Part shown: piece by piece, positions 11,981 to 23,192 of the stretch
How the letters are laid out: each line of letters starts with the position of its first letter
Position numbering within the stretch: position 1 is the stretch's first letter
Assembly: GCF_019112545.1 (NCBI RefSeq)
Contig: NW_025064900.1
Location: 820,772-884,771 of the forward strand
Length of the DNA stretch: 64,000 bases
Direction of reading: 5' to 3'
From: Guyanagaster necrorhizus
Taxonomy: Eukaryota > Basidiomycota > Agaricomycetes > Agaricales > Physalacriaceae
Notes under the pieces: generated by a model
What the model saw: only the letters and a program-made list of their open reading frames with translations
Databases searched by the model: none
What the model was told of the DNA's origin: nothing
Position numbers and translations under genes: made by a program

Positions 11981-13604
11981 TCAACGATCAAGCCAATTTG
12001 CAAGCCCATTAAATGCAACTTCATCATTAAAAAAGTCTGTTTTATTCAACGAGAAGAAGGTCACTCCCAATCCAGCTTCCTTCAGTTTATATACTTGCAA
12101 CAAATGCTCCTTCCAGTCAGAATTAACCGGAAGGCGATAGGACCTTAAAGCGTTGGAGTCTGGAATAGACAAGACCAGCGATTTCAGCCCACATTTGTGT
12201 CGGGATATAGCCATAGGGTGCAGGTAATCGTCTTCAAATAAATATCTTACTGGAAAGCAGATATGCAGGGACAATCGCTGAAGACATGGGGCGAACGAAG
12301 GTTCTGCCAATCTTTGCACTATTTCAGTTGATGTTTTCTCGTTTACGGCAATGACGAGATCTGTGAGGGACGTAAACATCCTCATGGCGATGTCGTTAAG
12401 AACCGGTAAAGGAAGAGGCCTGTACACGGCGAAGGATCGAAGACGGGGTTTGGAGCGCTTCAACAATTCGGAGATCATTCCAAGTTCATGTACAATATCT
12501 CTGAGTTGTGAAGACTGTTGTTTAAGACAATCAAAAAGAGTCAGGTCCTCCAGTGCTGGAAAAGTACAATACTTCAGACCTGTGGGAATATCGTATCCCG
12601 GTGAAAGCTGTCGGATATTTAAATGGGTTATTTCCGGTAATGGTGCCGAAAATTTCCGCATGTCCGAACAACCGTCAGACATGCTATGGAAGGTGAACGA
12701 TTTCAGTTCCGTCCCTTGCACAATACAACCATAGAAAAGGGATTTGTCAGACGTCTGGCCTAGCCCAGAGTCGAAATTGATGCTCGTGAGTTGATGAAGA
12801 GGAAGCGATAATTCGGCAAAGAAGTCGCCAGCTATTGTAACGGAGCGTAGTAAAGGAACGGAACGGAAAATACGGGAAAGCGCGGTATCAAAGTAATCTT
12901 GTGGATGATGGTTGTACATGGCAAAATACAAGCTTTCTAGCATTGGGAGGTGTCCCGAGATGTTCAAAAGGCCACGGATGCTTTCAGGACTAGAGACACA
13001 GAGAGACAGGGATTTCCACCGTTGAGATGTAGGAGCGATGCATTCTGTCATTAACGCCCATGCCTGTGGGGTGTAGCCCGAGCTCTGAATTGACATGCTA
13101 AGGGGACAATTTCTCGACAGAGAGAAGGCGGTGCGGAGGAGATTCTTCGAGTTGTATAATTCACTCCTCTCTCACTGGTATTTAGTTACATCGGTGTTCA
13201 CCTTAGACCAAAGGGATGGCGATGACAACACAAGGACCCTCCATGTGTAGCATATGCTACGAAGGATGAACGGAAGTGATGTGAGACAGATCTCACTATC
13301 ATCAGCTACCAAATTGAATATGTGCAACAGGACGTCAGGTGGTACGCGTCGGATAGGGGACAATAGTGATTTATTATCAGAGATCGGTCACGGTGTGATC
13401 GCACTCCTCTTGAAGACGTTGTAGAACAGATTGGATCGAAGCGATTTCCTTTTGACGAGATTGCACTTCGATATCCAGACGCTGTATTCGGGTATTGGTG
13501 GAATTGATCATGGAGGAGTCCAGGTCCAGAGACGAGAAGCCGGCACGAAGGAGTGGAAGGAGGTCCACGTCCGTGGTATGAGGTTTAATTTCATAATTGA
13601 CCAT
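11981..13604 (-). pseudogene. F-box protein gene with a nonsense codon and a frameshift
   Basis: Read on the reverse strand from 13,604, the frame starts with a coiled-coil segment (INSTNTRIQRLDIEVQSRQK) followed by an F-box (LSPIRRVPPDVLLHIF, then WRVLVLSSPSLWSKV). A long C-terminal part of about 370 residues is rich in leucine-containing repeats. This is the usual coiled-coil/F-box/LRR-like design of agaricomycete F-box proteins, whose family role is to bring substrates to SCF ubiquitin ligases. Two lesions break it. A TGA at 13,172-13,174 sits in frame between TKYQ and ERSELYNSKNLLRTAFSLSR, so the frame continues without an intron. A one-base frame change near 13,372-13,380 separates the coiled coil from the F-box, and no splice sites explain it. 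The 3' end lies about 280 bp from the CpG-free block. Confidence 0.75.
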
Positions 13605-15179
13605 CTCAAGGCGAGGAGAAGAGGATAACTTGTTCTAATAGCAAGTTAGAAGAGGTACATCGGCTTGAATGCATCCAATACATACCTCGACTTCACCCAT
13701 GTTCCTTGTGAGTGTCTTGTTTACCCCTCGATAACGGCTAGGAATAGTCTTTCAGTTAACGAATCAGACGGGTTGAGAATGAAGGTGGAAACAAGGTAAG
13801 ATATCCTAGAGACAATAGGGTTGCAATAGGAGATGGTGACGGTACCAAGGTACGAAGCTCGCCGGTACCTCGGCCTAAATACTTTGCAAGCGAGATGTCT
13901 CACATCCTGGTCTTTCATATGATATATGCAAAAGACGACGCAGACCAAAGAATTGCAGTCGAAACATGGAACAAGATCGGTGAATTCAGAGACCCAAACG
14001 AATTAGTACAGTATTCGAAACAGAAAACTAAATCAAGTCATCCAGCTAGAGACACCAGACTCCACACTAAACGGTGCCCCTAACCTCTGTAATATGCTGT
14101 TAACCTGAAAGCAAAGTAGAGCAGTCAAATGCCACATGCGTGAAGAAAACGTGAATGCATCAACCCGTCACCGCTCCGAGCTCGTGCAGAAATGTTATGA
14201 GCATCGAATTATCTCGGGGGCTTAGCTGCATTGACTATACAAACATGTATAAGCCAATGATTAGAGATAGCACGACGACGGCATTCACATTGCATAGGTC
14301 ATGATATTCTTAGCTACGAGCCTCGAGGATGGTTGCTGGACGCCATCATGGGCTTTTTGATATCACCGTCGTCGAGACAAAACAAAGTGCGATACCATCG
14401 CTCTGACGTCCCCGACACCACATGGCACACGGCCAGACGTAGCGTCATCGATGGAGACTATCCTATCGCCATGGAGTCCGCGATATATGACACAAGGAAT
14501 CGTCCCTTGGGAGCCGTATGGCTCGGCTCTCGATGGTCAACCTGTCATAGGCTATAACTTGAATAGCAAAATGTGCTTTCACACACTGCGCAATGGAAGC
14601 GAACGTGCTTGGTTCAACACATTGGCGACAGCTCTTCCTCACAGAGGGAGAAGTATTGGCGTTGTGATAATATACTTCACGTACAGCTTCCACATCCGAG
14701 AATGGTATCGTGCATTTTTGATCCCTGCGTTGATTCTTTTCTGACGGTTTGTACGAGTATACCAAAGACCTTCGGAAACTGGGCTTGCTTGGACAGCAAT
14801 AAGGGCCGAGGAACGATAGTCATATCTGAGAGAAAGATCAGTACAAAAAGGTTACGTGGTTGAGCGACCAAAAGAGGTCTTGCGGCGACGAGGGCAACAC
14901 CGAATTGTGAAGATGGTGGACCGCCTGAAAAGCATTAGGCAGAATAAAGACATCTCGAATCTATTGGTTAAAAGGCGGAAAACAATAGCCGAACAACGAA
15001 GGAGGTTGATGGAGGGTGAAAGCTTGAGGGTAAGCTGACCTACACAAGGCATATCAGTGAAAAACTACCGCCAGCACTTCTCCATTATCCCTCTCGGACC
15101 TAGCGATACGGTTCCAGTAATCTGTTCTGAGCGCATTGAAGTCCAAACACCAGTAAGTGGCAACACTAAGAATCCCTGC
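13605..15179. other. Stretch with no recognised gene
   Basis: CpG content is normal here. Short frames exist, for example a basic 60-residue frame at 14,856-15,038, but none shows a family motif or a convincing exon series. Confidence 0.5.
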
Positions 15180-16107
15180 GGATAGAATGAGTTACATCAT
15201 CTGTAATAACGTTGAGTACTGTGACACGAGAAAGATGTGTGTAGCGACATATGTAGGGCGGTTTCTTGTCACTGGCTTTCGACCCTCCCAGCCGGCCCGC
15301 TGAGTCTTGATTGCTAAGAGGAAGTTGGTCCTCTGAAATTCCACTTGCGAAAGGCGCGCAAAAGTAGCTCCGTAGTGCTAGCGCACTTTCTCCCCAGCAC
15401 ACTTTCTCCCTCCCGAACGAGCAACAATCAGCCTAAAAAGTCATCAGGAGAATCCTCCATATCAGCCTTAGGGTCTTTGGGCGCAGTGCCTTGAGGAAGT
15501 GGCAACGCTGGAGCACTACTATAGGATGCCTCTACAAAAAGTTAGTCCTGCAGCCGACCATACAAAATTCTGACTCGCCTTGTTTTCTGTATCGAACACT
15601 GGTGTCTTCCGCAGTCATTCTGATTTCACACGAAAACGAGATTTGAGGTCTAAGTAAGGCTGAGTAGCTGTACAGCGACAGTGAAGGAAAACTGGACTTC
15701 GATTAACGTCAGCTACTGCCTTTTCCCTTCAAGCTCTTCGTTCCACGCGATCCTCCTGACCCTTCCTTTATACGACGATGCTTCTGATGCTACATGTATG
15801 CCACGAGAGAATGTATGCGCCAGCCAATCATCTCGTCGTCGTCCAGCAGTGCCGTTTGCAATGACGACCCTGGGTTGTCGGACAACCATTGTCTCTCAAA
15901 GAATGCTGACAAGTCCAGTTCTAGTTCCACTGCTGGTTCACTTAATAAGAATGAGGACGCGAATTATTAATATGCACAGAAGCGACGCACCGAACTCTGG
16001 ATCTGGTTCACGATATCGATTCCTAAATGTCTCTTAACTTGCAGTTTCTCGGCCCTGTCTTCTTCATCTCTTCGACCAGTGCCTCGCCCTCTAGGACCAA
16101 CTAGATT
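15180..16107 (-). pseudogene. Decayed third copy of the RG-rich gene
   Basis: The reverse strand aligns by eye with the 3' flank and exons 4 to 1 of the intact copy at 17,876-18,746, in the same orientation and directly downstream of it, so this is a tandem duplicate. Recognisable landmarks are the final exon with its DDFLG-like end, the third intron with the same GC donor (AAG then GCGAGT), and the acidic middle exon. Homology stops near 16,107, so the RG-rich N-terminus is missing. Frames are broken in several places. Confidence 0.7.
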
Positions 16108-16667
16108 TGAGATCTACCACAAACAAATATGAGTCGGGGTCGCCAATCTTGGGGTGCGAACAGTGTACGATACCCAGCTGCACATTTGGACGGAAAACCC
16201 GCCGCAGCGGTGTAAGATATAACTAATTAAATAATTAATTATTCTGCAGTGCGCTAGCACTATTTCCCTTTTTTCTCAGCCGAATTATGATGCTGATTGT
16301 AGAAAATTGAAGCGATGATCAGATCCATTTTTGTTCTTCAACTTTCTTTAAACACTGAATGTATAAATAAGTAGGAATCCAATGGAAGGATGACTAGTAG
16401 CTCTCAGTATAGGAATTGGATATACTACTAACTGATGGACTACCAGCGAGGTACTGTAATGGGGGACTCGCAGACAATCCTTGCCTTAATTCTACAAGAT
16501 ATATTCACGCCTCCTCTGCGTAAACCTCTCTCTTTTTTCATTGCCATACTTACAGTTATCGTATCACTATCGTGCCTCATATCTTTATCATCATAGGATC
16601 ATGAAATCCAGGTCGTCCATTTATTCTCGTCTCCTCTAGCAACCTGTGCAATCTGCCTCGCTACGAT
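16108..16667. other. Intergenic, AT-rich; near-palindrome at 16,215-16,243
   Basis: No gene was seen. The AT-rich near-palindrome (TAACTAATTAAATAATTAAT core) resembles one at 42,047-42,068, just upstream of the right-hand RG-rich gene. Confidence 0.4.
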
Positions 16668-17364
16668 TCAGTCCGCCTGCTCGCTCGGATGCAGCTCGTC
16701 ATACCTACATCGGCCATCCACGTCAAAGTAAGATCACTACCACAACCGGAAATAAACAAAATGGAATGCACCCACCAGAGATAACTATCCCGATCCGTCC
16801 CGAACACCGTCGTGCACTGGACACTACCAGTCTCGCCTTCCTCTGGGTACACGCACGACACCACTGCACCCATCACATTCAGCGGCGCCGTTCCATTCAA
16901 ATACATTGCCGGGTTATCATGTATATCCTGAAACAGCCCATGCGAGTCGAAGATCCCGATATGGGCACCAGGAACTTCTGGCACCAAAGCCTGCAGAATC
17001 GCGCGCGACAACGCATTCCCACTCAACACCGGCTCGCGGATAAACACGCTCCATTCTGTCGTGTTCCGCGGCCCATTGAAGTAAAAGTTTGGGTACGAGT
17101 ATGGCGCATACAGGATCGTCTCATTCAGCGGGACCATCTACGCCCCGGGCCGTCAGCTGCGTTTTCTTTCTTATCGTGGTGGTAGTCCTTACATTTTGAA
17201 GCAAAAAAATCCTCGCCCCGTCCTCGTACAGTACCCGCACCCAATCTACCATACAGCCCGCCACGTCTACGATCGACGCGTTATTGCTCCCTGTCACCAA
17301 CGAATACACCCCCACATCATTGGTCCCGTTCCGAGGCGGCGCGCCACTACGGGTGTACAAAAAT
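16668..17364 (-). pseudogene. SGNH/GDSL esterase (CE16-like), C-terminal fragment
   Basis: Three reverse-strand exons (about 17,364-17,193, 17,137-16,776, 16,704-16,668) give the C-terminal half of an SGNH hydrolase of the type classed as carbohydrate esterase 16. Family enzymes remove acetyl groups from sugars and are usually secreted. Block III NGTNDVGV and block V YDELHPSEQ, with the catalytic Asp and His, are present. The N-terminal half with the GDS serine is absent: coding similarity stops at about 17,336, where sequence shared with the right-hand repeat begins. The last codon is a TGA after HPSEQAD. The same frame then reads IVARQIAQVARG up to another stop, so the TGA may itself be a CGA to TGA change. 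Confidence 0.65.
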
Positions 17365-18773
17365 CCGCACCAAACGTGCTCCGAACACTCAGCATTCTAC
17401 GTCTCATCTTCTGAATGCCAGAACACTCGGGGCCCAGGAAAAGAGTACAAAGGCACGGTCTCTATGAAGTGAAGATCGCGATGTAGCTGGCAGATTAGTT
17501 GTACTGGAACCGTTCCTCTTTGCAGGCTCGCTGACGCAAGACCCACAACATCCAAGCGTGACAGTAAAAGGGCAACGATGGGTTCAGGGCTGACCCAGGG
17601 TCAAGTGCAGCTTCATGCATCTGTTGCTATATCCAACGACCCTTGTACGTTTCATCTTGAGCCCAGGTTGTTTAGGGAGTCATGAGCTACATCGCCTGTA
17701 GATACATTGAGTACTGTGATACAAAAAAGATGGACGTCGTAACAAACATGATGTAGCAGTATAGCTTCTTGGCTCGCTAGGTACTGGAAGAGGGGTCGAA
17801 GGCAGATAACAGTGAATCGCATAAAAGTATGTAGCTTTGTGATGCCAGTCCTCTCTCTGTCCCGACGAGCAATAATCAGCCTAAAAGGCCATCAAGGAAA
17901 TCCTCCATATCCGCCTTGGGGTCCTTTGGCGCAGCGCCTTCAGGAAGCGGTAACGCTGGAGCACTGACGTAAGAAGCCTCTGAAAAAACTCAGTCCCACA
18001 TCCTACGACACAAAATTCTGTGACTCGCCTTGTTTTCTTTCTCGAGCAGTAGGGGCAGTAGGCTTCTTCCCGAGTCGTTCGGATTTGGCACGAAAACGAG
18101 ATTTCAGGTCTAAATAAGGCTGAATGAATGTACAGTATCGTTATTATAAAGGAAAACCGAACCTCGATTAGCGTCAGCTACTGCCTTTTCCCTTGACAAT
18201 TCATCAAGCTCGTCGTCCCATACAATCTGCTCGACTTTTCCTTTGCGCGACGGTGCCTCTGACCCTATACCACGGGAGGATATATGCGCTAGGGAATGAT
18301 CTATGTCATCGTCGTTATCGGGTGGTATTGTTTGCAGCGACGACCCCGGGTTGTCGGACAACTTTTGTCGCTGCAGGAACGATGACAGGTCCACTTCTGG
18401 TTCGATTATTGGTTCGCCTAGTGAAAATCAGGACGCGAATCAGTGATATGCACGAAAGCGACGCACCATCGGAATCGAGCCCTGGGTCTGACTCAGCGTA
18501 TCTGTCTGCATTGGTGCCCAGATGCCGCTTGGAGAACTTGCGCTCCCTCTCGGCCCTCTCTTCATCGTCTTCCTCGACTGCTGCCTCGTCCTCTAGGACC
18601 AGCCGTTGGTGGAATTCCGCTGGTCGACCATATCCACGCCCTCGACCACGAGCACGTAGGTATTTTCCTAAGCCACCCCTGGATTTTCCTCGGCCTCTAC
18701 CACGACTGGCACCGGTTGTCGATGCGGACGGACCAGGTTCTGACATCGGTTTAAAATGGTGGTAAGAAGCAGA
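17336..18773 (-). repeat. Left arm of inverted repeat carrying the RG-rich gene
   Basis: This segment is nearly identical to the reverse complement of about 42,063-43,442. It covers the whole RG-rich gene, its 3' flank and a short piece ending in CCGCCTCGG, where both copies break. The right copy lacks about 75 bp of the 3' flank near 17,650-17,725. The other end of similarity lies within a few tens of bases of the start codon. Confidence 0.85.
17876..18746 (-). CDS. RG-rich acidic conserved protein, function unknown (left copy)
   Basis: Four exons (18,746-18,467; 18,417-18,163; 18,109-18,029; 17,979-17,876) give 239 residues in one frame. The N-terminus is an RG/GRG-rich low-complexity segment (residues 15-42), often RNA-binding or nucleolar in other proteins. 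An acidic stretch (DEAAVEEDDEER) follows, then a conserved-looking middle with EPEVDLSSFLQRQKLSD and WDDELDELSREKA. The tail is KDPKADMEDFLDGLLG. There is no signal peptide or membrane segment. Intron 3 uses a GC donor (AAG then GCGAGT) with a normal AG acceptor. It differs from the right-hand copy at about 7 of 239 residues. I do not recognise the family; it looks like a conserved fungal protein rather than a transposon gene. Confidence 0.75.
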
Positions 18774-18889
18774 ATATTTGTTTATTTATGTATGTAATTC
18801 TTCCGTATGTAAACTCTTTATGTACACGAAAGCAACACGAAAGTTGCCTTTCTCAGATTCTGAATCTCTTACTCAGTACACATGAATTC

Positions 18890-20140
18890 TAGTCCATTAT
18901 GCATCAATCTCAACACTACGCTCTCCAAGATGGCTCCTACCCCACATCTCATACTCGTTCCTGCAATGATGATCCTGACGGCTCTTGTTAAAGGAAGAGA
19001 GCAGGAAGGAACCCAGGCTCCTCTGATCTTGAGGGATGGAGTTGACTTTGTAGCATGAGTCTCGTCAGACGTCATCACCATAATACTCATTGCCGATCTT
19101 GATCCAAGCTTCTATACAATAATCTTATGGTGATACATCCCAGCAACTGAAGCGCACGCATTATTGTGGCATCTTCCAGCGTCCAATTCCTATGACCGAC
19201 TCGCTCAACTCTCCTCCCATCCGCCTTCGTTCTCTCACTTATTCCAGATGACTGAGTTTTCAGATGACCATATTGATTTTTTTTTTGCAAGATATGTCGG
19301 AGACAGGTTTCAAAGCATACCTGCTGCACGACATGCAACCTCCCTTACTGCTCCTTGACATGTCTTCACTCCCCCACACATGGTGAATGTTTTAAAGGAA
19401 TGAAATCCAACGAGATGTCGGCGTAGACCCGAATTTGAAAGCGGAAGAGTGGAACAAAAACACCTGTGGGAGATGATGGTGGGAAAAGGACTGCTCGCCG
19501 CCACAGATTCGGTCCACCAACGTCAATGGAAGATTTTCAGTCCGGCATTCTCATCGAGCTAGTTGAGGGAAGTCTTTGAGTGCGTTACGTTACGGGCTAT
19601 CGGGTCAAAATTGAAGTCCTGCTTGTATGATGGAATATTACGCTGCTGATATACTTCACTTGATAGCTCTGCGGAAAGTTTCATGAACTTGTCAGTCAAG
19701 GACCGAAGGAATAAACCTATTTCAATGAACCAATAAGGCCGCACTTGATATTGTTGGACTAAGCAACTACTCTAGAAACAAAGGCAACAATTTAAATATT
19801 GCTTTCTGTATCTTTCAGATGCCAATCGGCGCTCCCGACGACAGTTCGTCTGAGATGGCAGACATCCAAATCTACATTGTATACTTTCTATCTTCTCCTA
19901 CTCGCCGTTATTCGTTTCTGATTCTTAATCTCAGTACTGCGCTCTCAAAAATAGCCTCAACGCCTCTTGCGATTCTCGTTCCTGCTCTTTGGAGGTTCCT
20001 TCCAAATGGGATATTGTCCATCATCAATAGAGTACCGAACAAAGAGATTGAGATTCTAGGCCAGTTGAAAAGTATAGCGAGGCGTAGGCGCATCAGGCAC
20101 TCACGAATATCCCTCGGGGCATTTCGAGGGATACAGTGAA
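18890..20140 (+). pseudogene. Cytochrome P450 fragments
   Basis: Forward pieces match the first half of a P450. Near 19,470-19,550 the frame reads GKGLLAATDSVHQRQWKIFS and then PAFS, the C-helix block with its WxxR-like motif. Near 19,920-20,070 it reads LSTALSKIASTPLAILVPAL then WRFLPNGILSIINRVP. A further piece at 18,905-18,975 (TTLSKMAPTPHLILVPAM) looks like a duplicate of that block fused to the LVKGREQE relic seen at 9,540-10,045. Stops and frame changes separate the pieces, and the I-helix, K-helix and haem block are absent. Confidence 0.6.
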
Positions 20141-20559
20141 TCTCCTAGCTATATGCTCCTCCTCGAGTCTGTCCTGCATATGCCTAATCAAGAGTGCCTC
20201 TAGCCGTTCCATAGGGATGGGGGAGAATTTTTTTTCATACCGTTTTACTGACGCCCTTTTCAGGGCCGAAAAAGGCATTGCTAAAACAAAACCTTTTAAG
20301 GTTTCATTTTTACCAGCTCAAATGCACTGGCCTTTGCTGTGCGATATAACGCGCCGGTATATCGAGAGGTCTCTTCGCGTTGAACATCAATGGAGAGCGT
20401 CTAGCAGGCGGGGGGAAATGGTATTCCGGTTACCGTTGATAGGGGGGGACGCAGTCGAGTCACTCTCCATGACAAGAAAACTAAAGAATACATGAACATG
20501 ATACACCATAAAATAATTAGCAATAATGCGCCCGATAACAAACCAGAGTATATCCTCCA
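20141..20559. other. Intergenic, nothing recognised
   Basis: This stretch lies between the P450 fragments and the 3' end of the GT61 gene. No motif or convincing frame was seen. Confidence 0.4.
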
Positions 20560-22242
20560 TCAAAACCTTCCGGCAACACGCTCCTCGATTATCTGTGCGA
20601 CCGTTGGTCCATGGACCGGAATATTGTCTCCTTGAAATCCTTCGGGGTAGCCGACGACAGGCTCGTTCGGATACGTGCGATAACTAGTCCTCAGCGTCAG
20701 TGTCAAACAGACTGAGATAGATATAATCAATACGGACGTATTATTCCACACCGCGACATGCGACATTCCGAGCGCTCGCGTCGTCCAGTGATAATCGTGT
20801 GCAAATCCCCCAGGATAGAAGATCTCAATGACCGTGGACACCCTCGTAGGGGGCATGAATAGAAGATGCGTCAGTCCATTTCCATGCACTCCAAGGAGGA
20901 TCGTCGTCCGGGCCGCAACATGTAGCTGAGCATCCCTCGACATGCGCTCAGCCTGTATCACATTGAGTTCCCAGCCTTCTTCCTTTTTCCTCTCAACCAA
21001 TTCTTGCAGAGCCGTTACCAACGAGTCATGCGCCTCATCCGTGAGCCTCCTCCTCGGAGTACCCTGCCGACTGATATACGTGATGACGGCCTTATCCGGC
21101 ATCGGGAGGTCGTCCCCCTCCCACCTGACGACGTCCAGACCAGCGAACTTCAACACAGACGCACGAACGGGTTCCCACCACCCACCAACCGTGAATCCCA
21201 ATACCCCAGACCGCTCGCGCATGTACTCCCACGCCTCAGATGCAATCCGCTGCGTCTGACTCCCGCACAGCACACCACGATGCGCCGCGCTCCGATCAGT
21301 AAGGAGAACGAGCGGGAAATGCCATGCACGATCAACAGACGAGCCTGAAGTAGCTGCTATTCGGTCCGCCCAATCCCGTCTGTCTTCAATGGCAAGCGAG
21401 GGGAACGCTGCGCGCAAAAAGTACGCGTTGAATCCAGGGTAGTCGCGCCATCCGTTCCCATCACTATTGGCGAATATGAGTCGGTCCAGTGTGGGTGGGG
21501 CGGCATGGGTGAATTTCGCAGAATTGGTATTAGCAACGGAAGCTGCCGGGAAGGCCCCGTACCAGAAGGCTTGCACGCCAAAGAAGAGCTCAGCGACGAA
21601 GTGATAGAAGTGTCCTAGAAATTGACTCGGTTCGTTGACAAGCAGCTAATGAAAAGACTTGAAAAAAAAAACGACATGAATGCGTTTTGAGAGACGTACC
21701 GTATTCCCATCCACTGTCGATACGCGATTCCTTGCCGCTCCTCCCCAACGTTGCTGAGCCTCTAAAGGAGTAATATAATTCATATGTTGCAAAGTCGGCT
21801 CGCGCAATGCGACATTTCCTGGTGTGTTCTCTGAAGGTAGGCCAGAGCTGGTTATTAGACGGAACTCTGGAAAAGAGCGATTCGAAGAGAGAAGAAATAG
21901 GGTGCCGTTAGACATGTACAGATTTCGGAAGAGCGTCCATCCAGGAGCATGATGGATGATGGACGTGTGTGGTAGATCGCCATGGACCATCTGCGATGGC
22001 ATCGAAGGTTCCGCAGTCATCATAGCAATTTCGCCCGGTTGGGCCATCATTGGCGACACATCCTCTGCCAAGATAGGAGCCTGAAAAGGCGTTTCTGGAA
22101 TATGCTGGAGGTGGTTATTGATAGTAATGATATTCGAGTCCAACAAATAGGGAGGATGAACAATAGTGAGGAGATGCATCAGTGATGCTCCCAAAATCAG
22201 CAGAATGGAGTCCCTGCGAGTTAAGGCAAGTCGGAAGAGCAT
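20560..22242 (-). CDS. GT61-family (DUF563) glycosyltransferase, left copy
   Basis: Three exons (22,242-21,700; 21,645-20,738; 20,683-20,560) give 524 residues. An N-terminal hydrophobic segment (about residues 11-30) after a short basic head fits a type II membrane protein of the Golgi. The C-terminal half carries the GT61 signature ILLGVHGNGLTHLLFMPP followed by VIEIFYPGG. Family members transfer sugars such as xylose or GlcNAc to protein or glycan acceptors; the substrate here cannot be told. The exon joins keep the frame and match the right-hand copy, with phase 0 then phase 2 introns. The second intron is 54 nt, a multiple of three without a stop, so retention would add 18 residues. A tract of about 300 bp is almost identical to the right copy. 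Confidence 0.85.
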
Positions 22243-23192
22243 GGTGGAGCAAGGAGGGGGTGAAGTAGATCGGCGACGGAAGGGTTTTGAGTTTTGTACT
22301 GCTCCACCGCCGGACCGGGATCCCCGATCAGATTTTTTGCTTTAACGTAGCGGCGTTCACCAAGATTTGGGGTGTACACACTTGAAGAGCCTTGAGGAGC
22401 ATCTAAATATTCCCTGAGCCGAAATTGAATCTCGAAGATCAACCCGCGATACCTAAAGATGTTGGTGCCGTTCTATAGCCGCCGTAGAAGCATCAAGAAC
22501 GCGCTAAAGAATCATCTTTTCATCATGGAACAGCAACTCTGATGAGAGCATCGCTCGTATACTCTTTTAGAAAGACGTCAATTATCTGTTCCCAAGGCAT
22601 TCGATTGCATACCTAACGATTACCTTCGCCTATATGGTCTTGATCGCTACGAAGACAATTCTGCGCGTATGTTGCAAAGGCATTCCGACGCCTGTGAAAG
22701 CACGAATAATTGGCTACTCCTGACCATCAACGGCTCATCAAGTTCTTTTCGAACAAAGACTTTACCTATAGTCATGTGAAATAGATCCGAACACCGCCAA
22801 GAACGTGTTCCGACCAGCTCTGGTAACGGCCAACCTGAGGGCAAAGATGGGCGATTTCTCATAGTATTCCTCCGAAATGATCCACACGGCAAATGATCCG
22901 TCTTGAAAACGCTCTTCTGGAATAAGGCAAACTTCGTATTTTGAAAGATCCAAAACCTTTATTACCTGCCTGAGATAATCGATGAATTTTGGGAACCCGC
23001 AAAGTTTATGTAAAATCTGTGCGAAAAGCGATCTCCCGTACCTTTTCTGCGTACATTCAGAAGTTTCATCTTTGCGGCGTGATTTGAACATTGGCGTCTG
23101 AAAATGAGCGACCTTATCACATTGAATTCATCGACTAAGCAAAGGAAACAGAGAATGCTCAAACACACACTAGGACTCACACGCATTATACG
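22243..23192. other. Upstream flank of the GT61 gene with one unassigned small frame
   Basis: The first 60 or so bases resemble the 5' flank of the right-hand GT61 gene (GGAGCAGTACAAAA type match). A reverse-strand frame at 23,091-22,762 encodes 109 residues (with LCGFPKFIDYLRQVIKVLDL) but has no family motif and no relative in the window, so it is not called as a gene. Confidence 0.4.

Noticed and set aside
12351..12734. 127-codon forward frame
   Set aside because: It is antisense to the F-box gene body; the reverse strand has the clear family motifs.
18193..18765. 190-codon forward frame, and its mirror at 42,095-42,658
   Set aside because: Both are antisense to the RG-rich genes and arise from the arginine-rich codons on the other strand.
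22762..23091. 109-codon reverse frame between GT61 and MYND genes
   Set aside because: No start context, motif or relative; could be chance or a relic.
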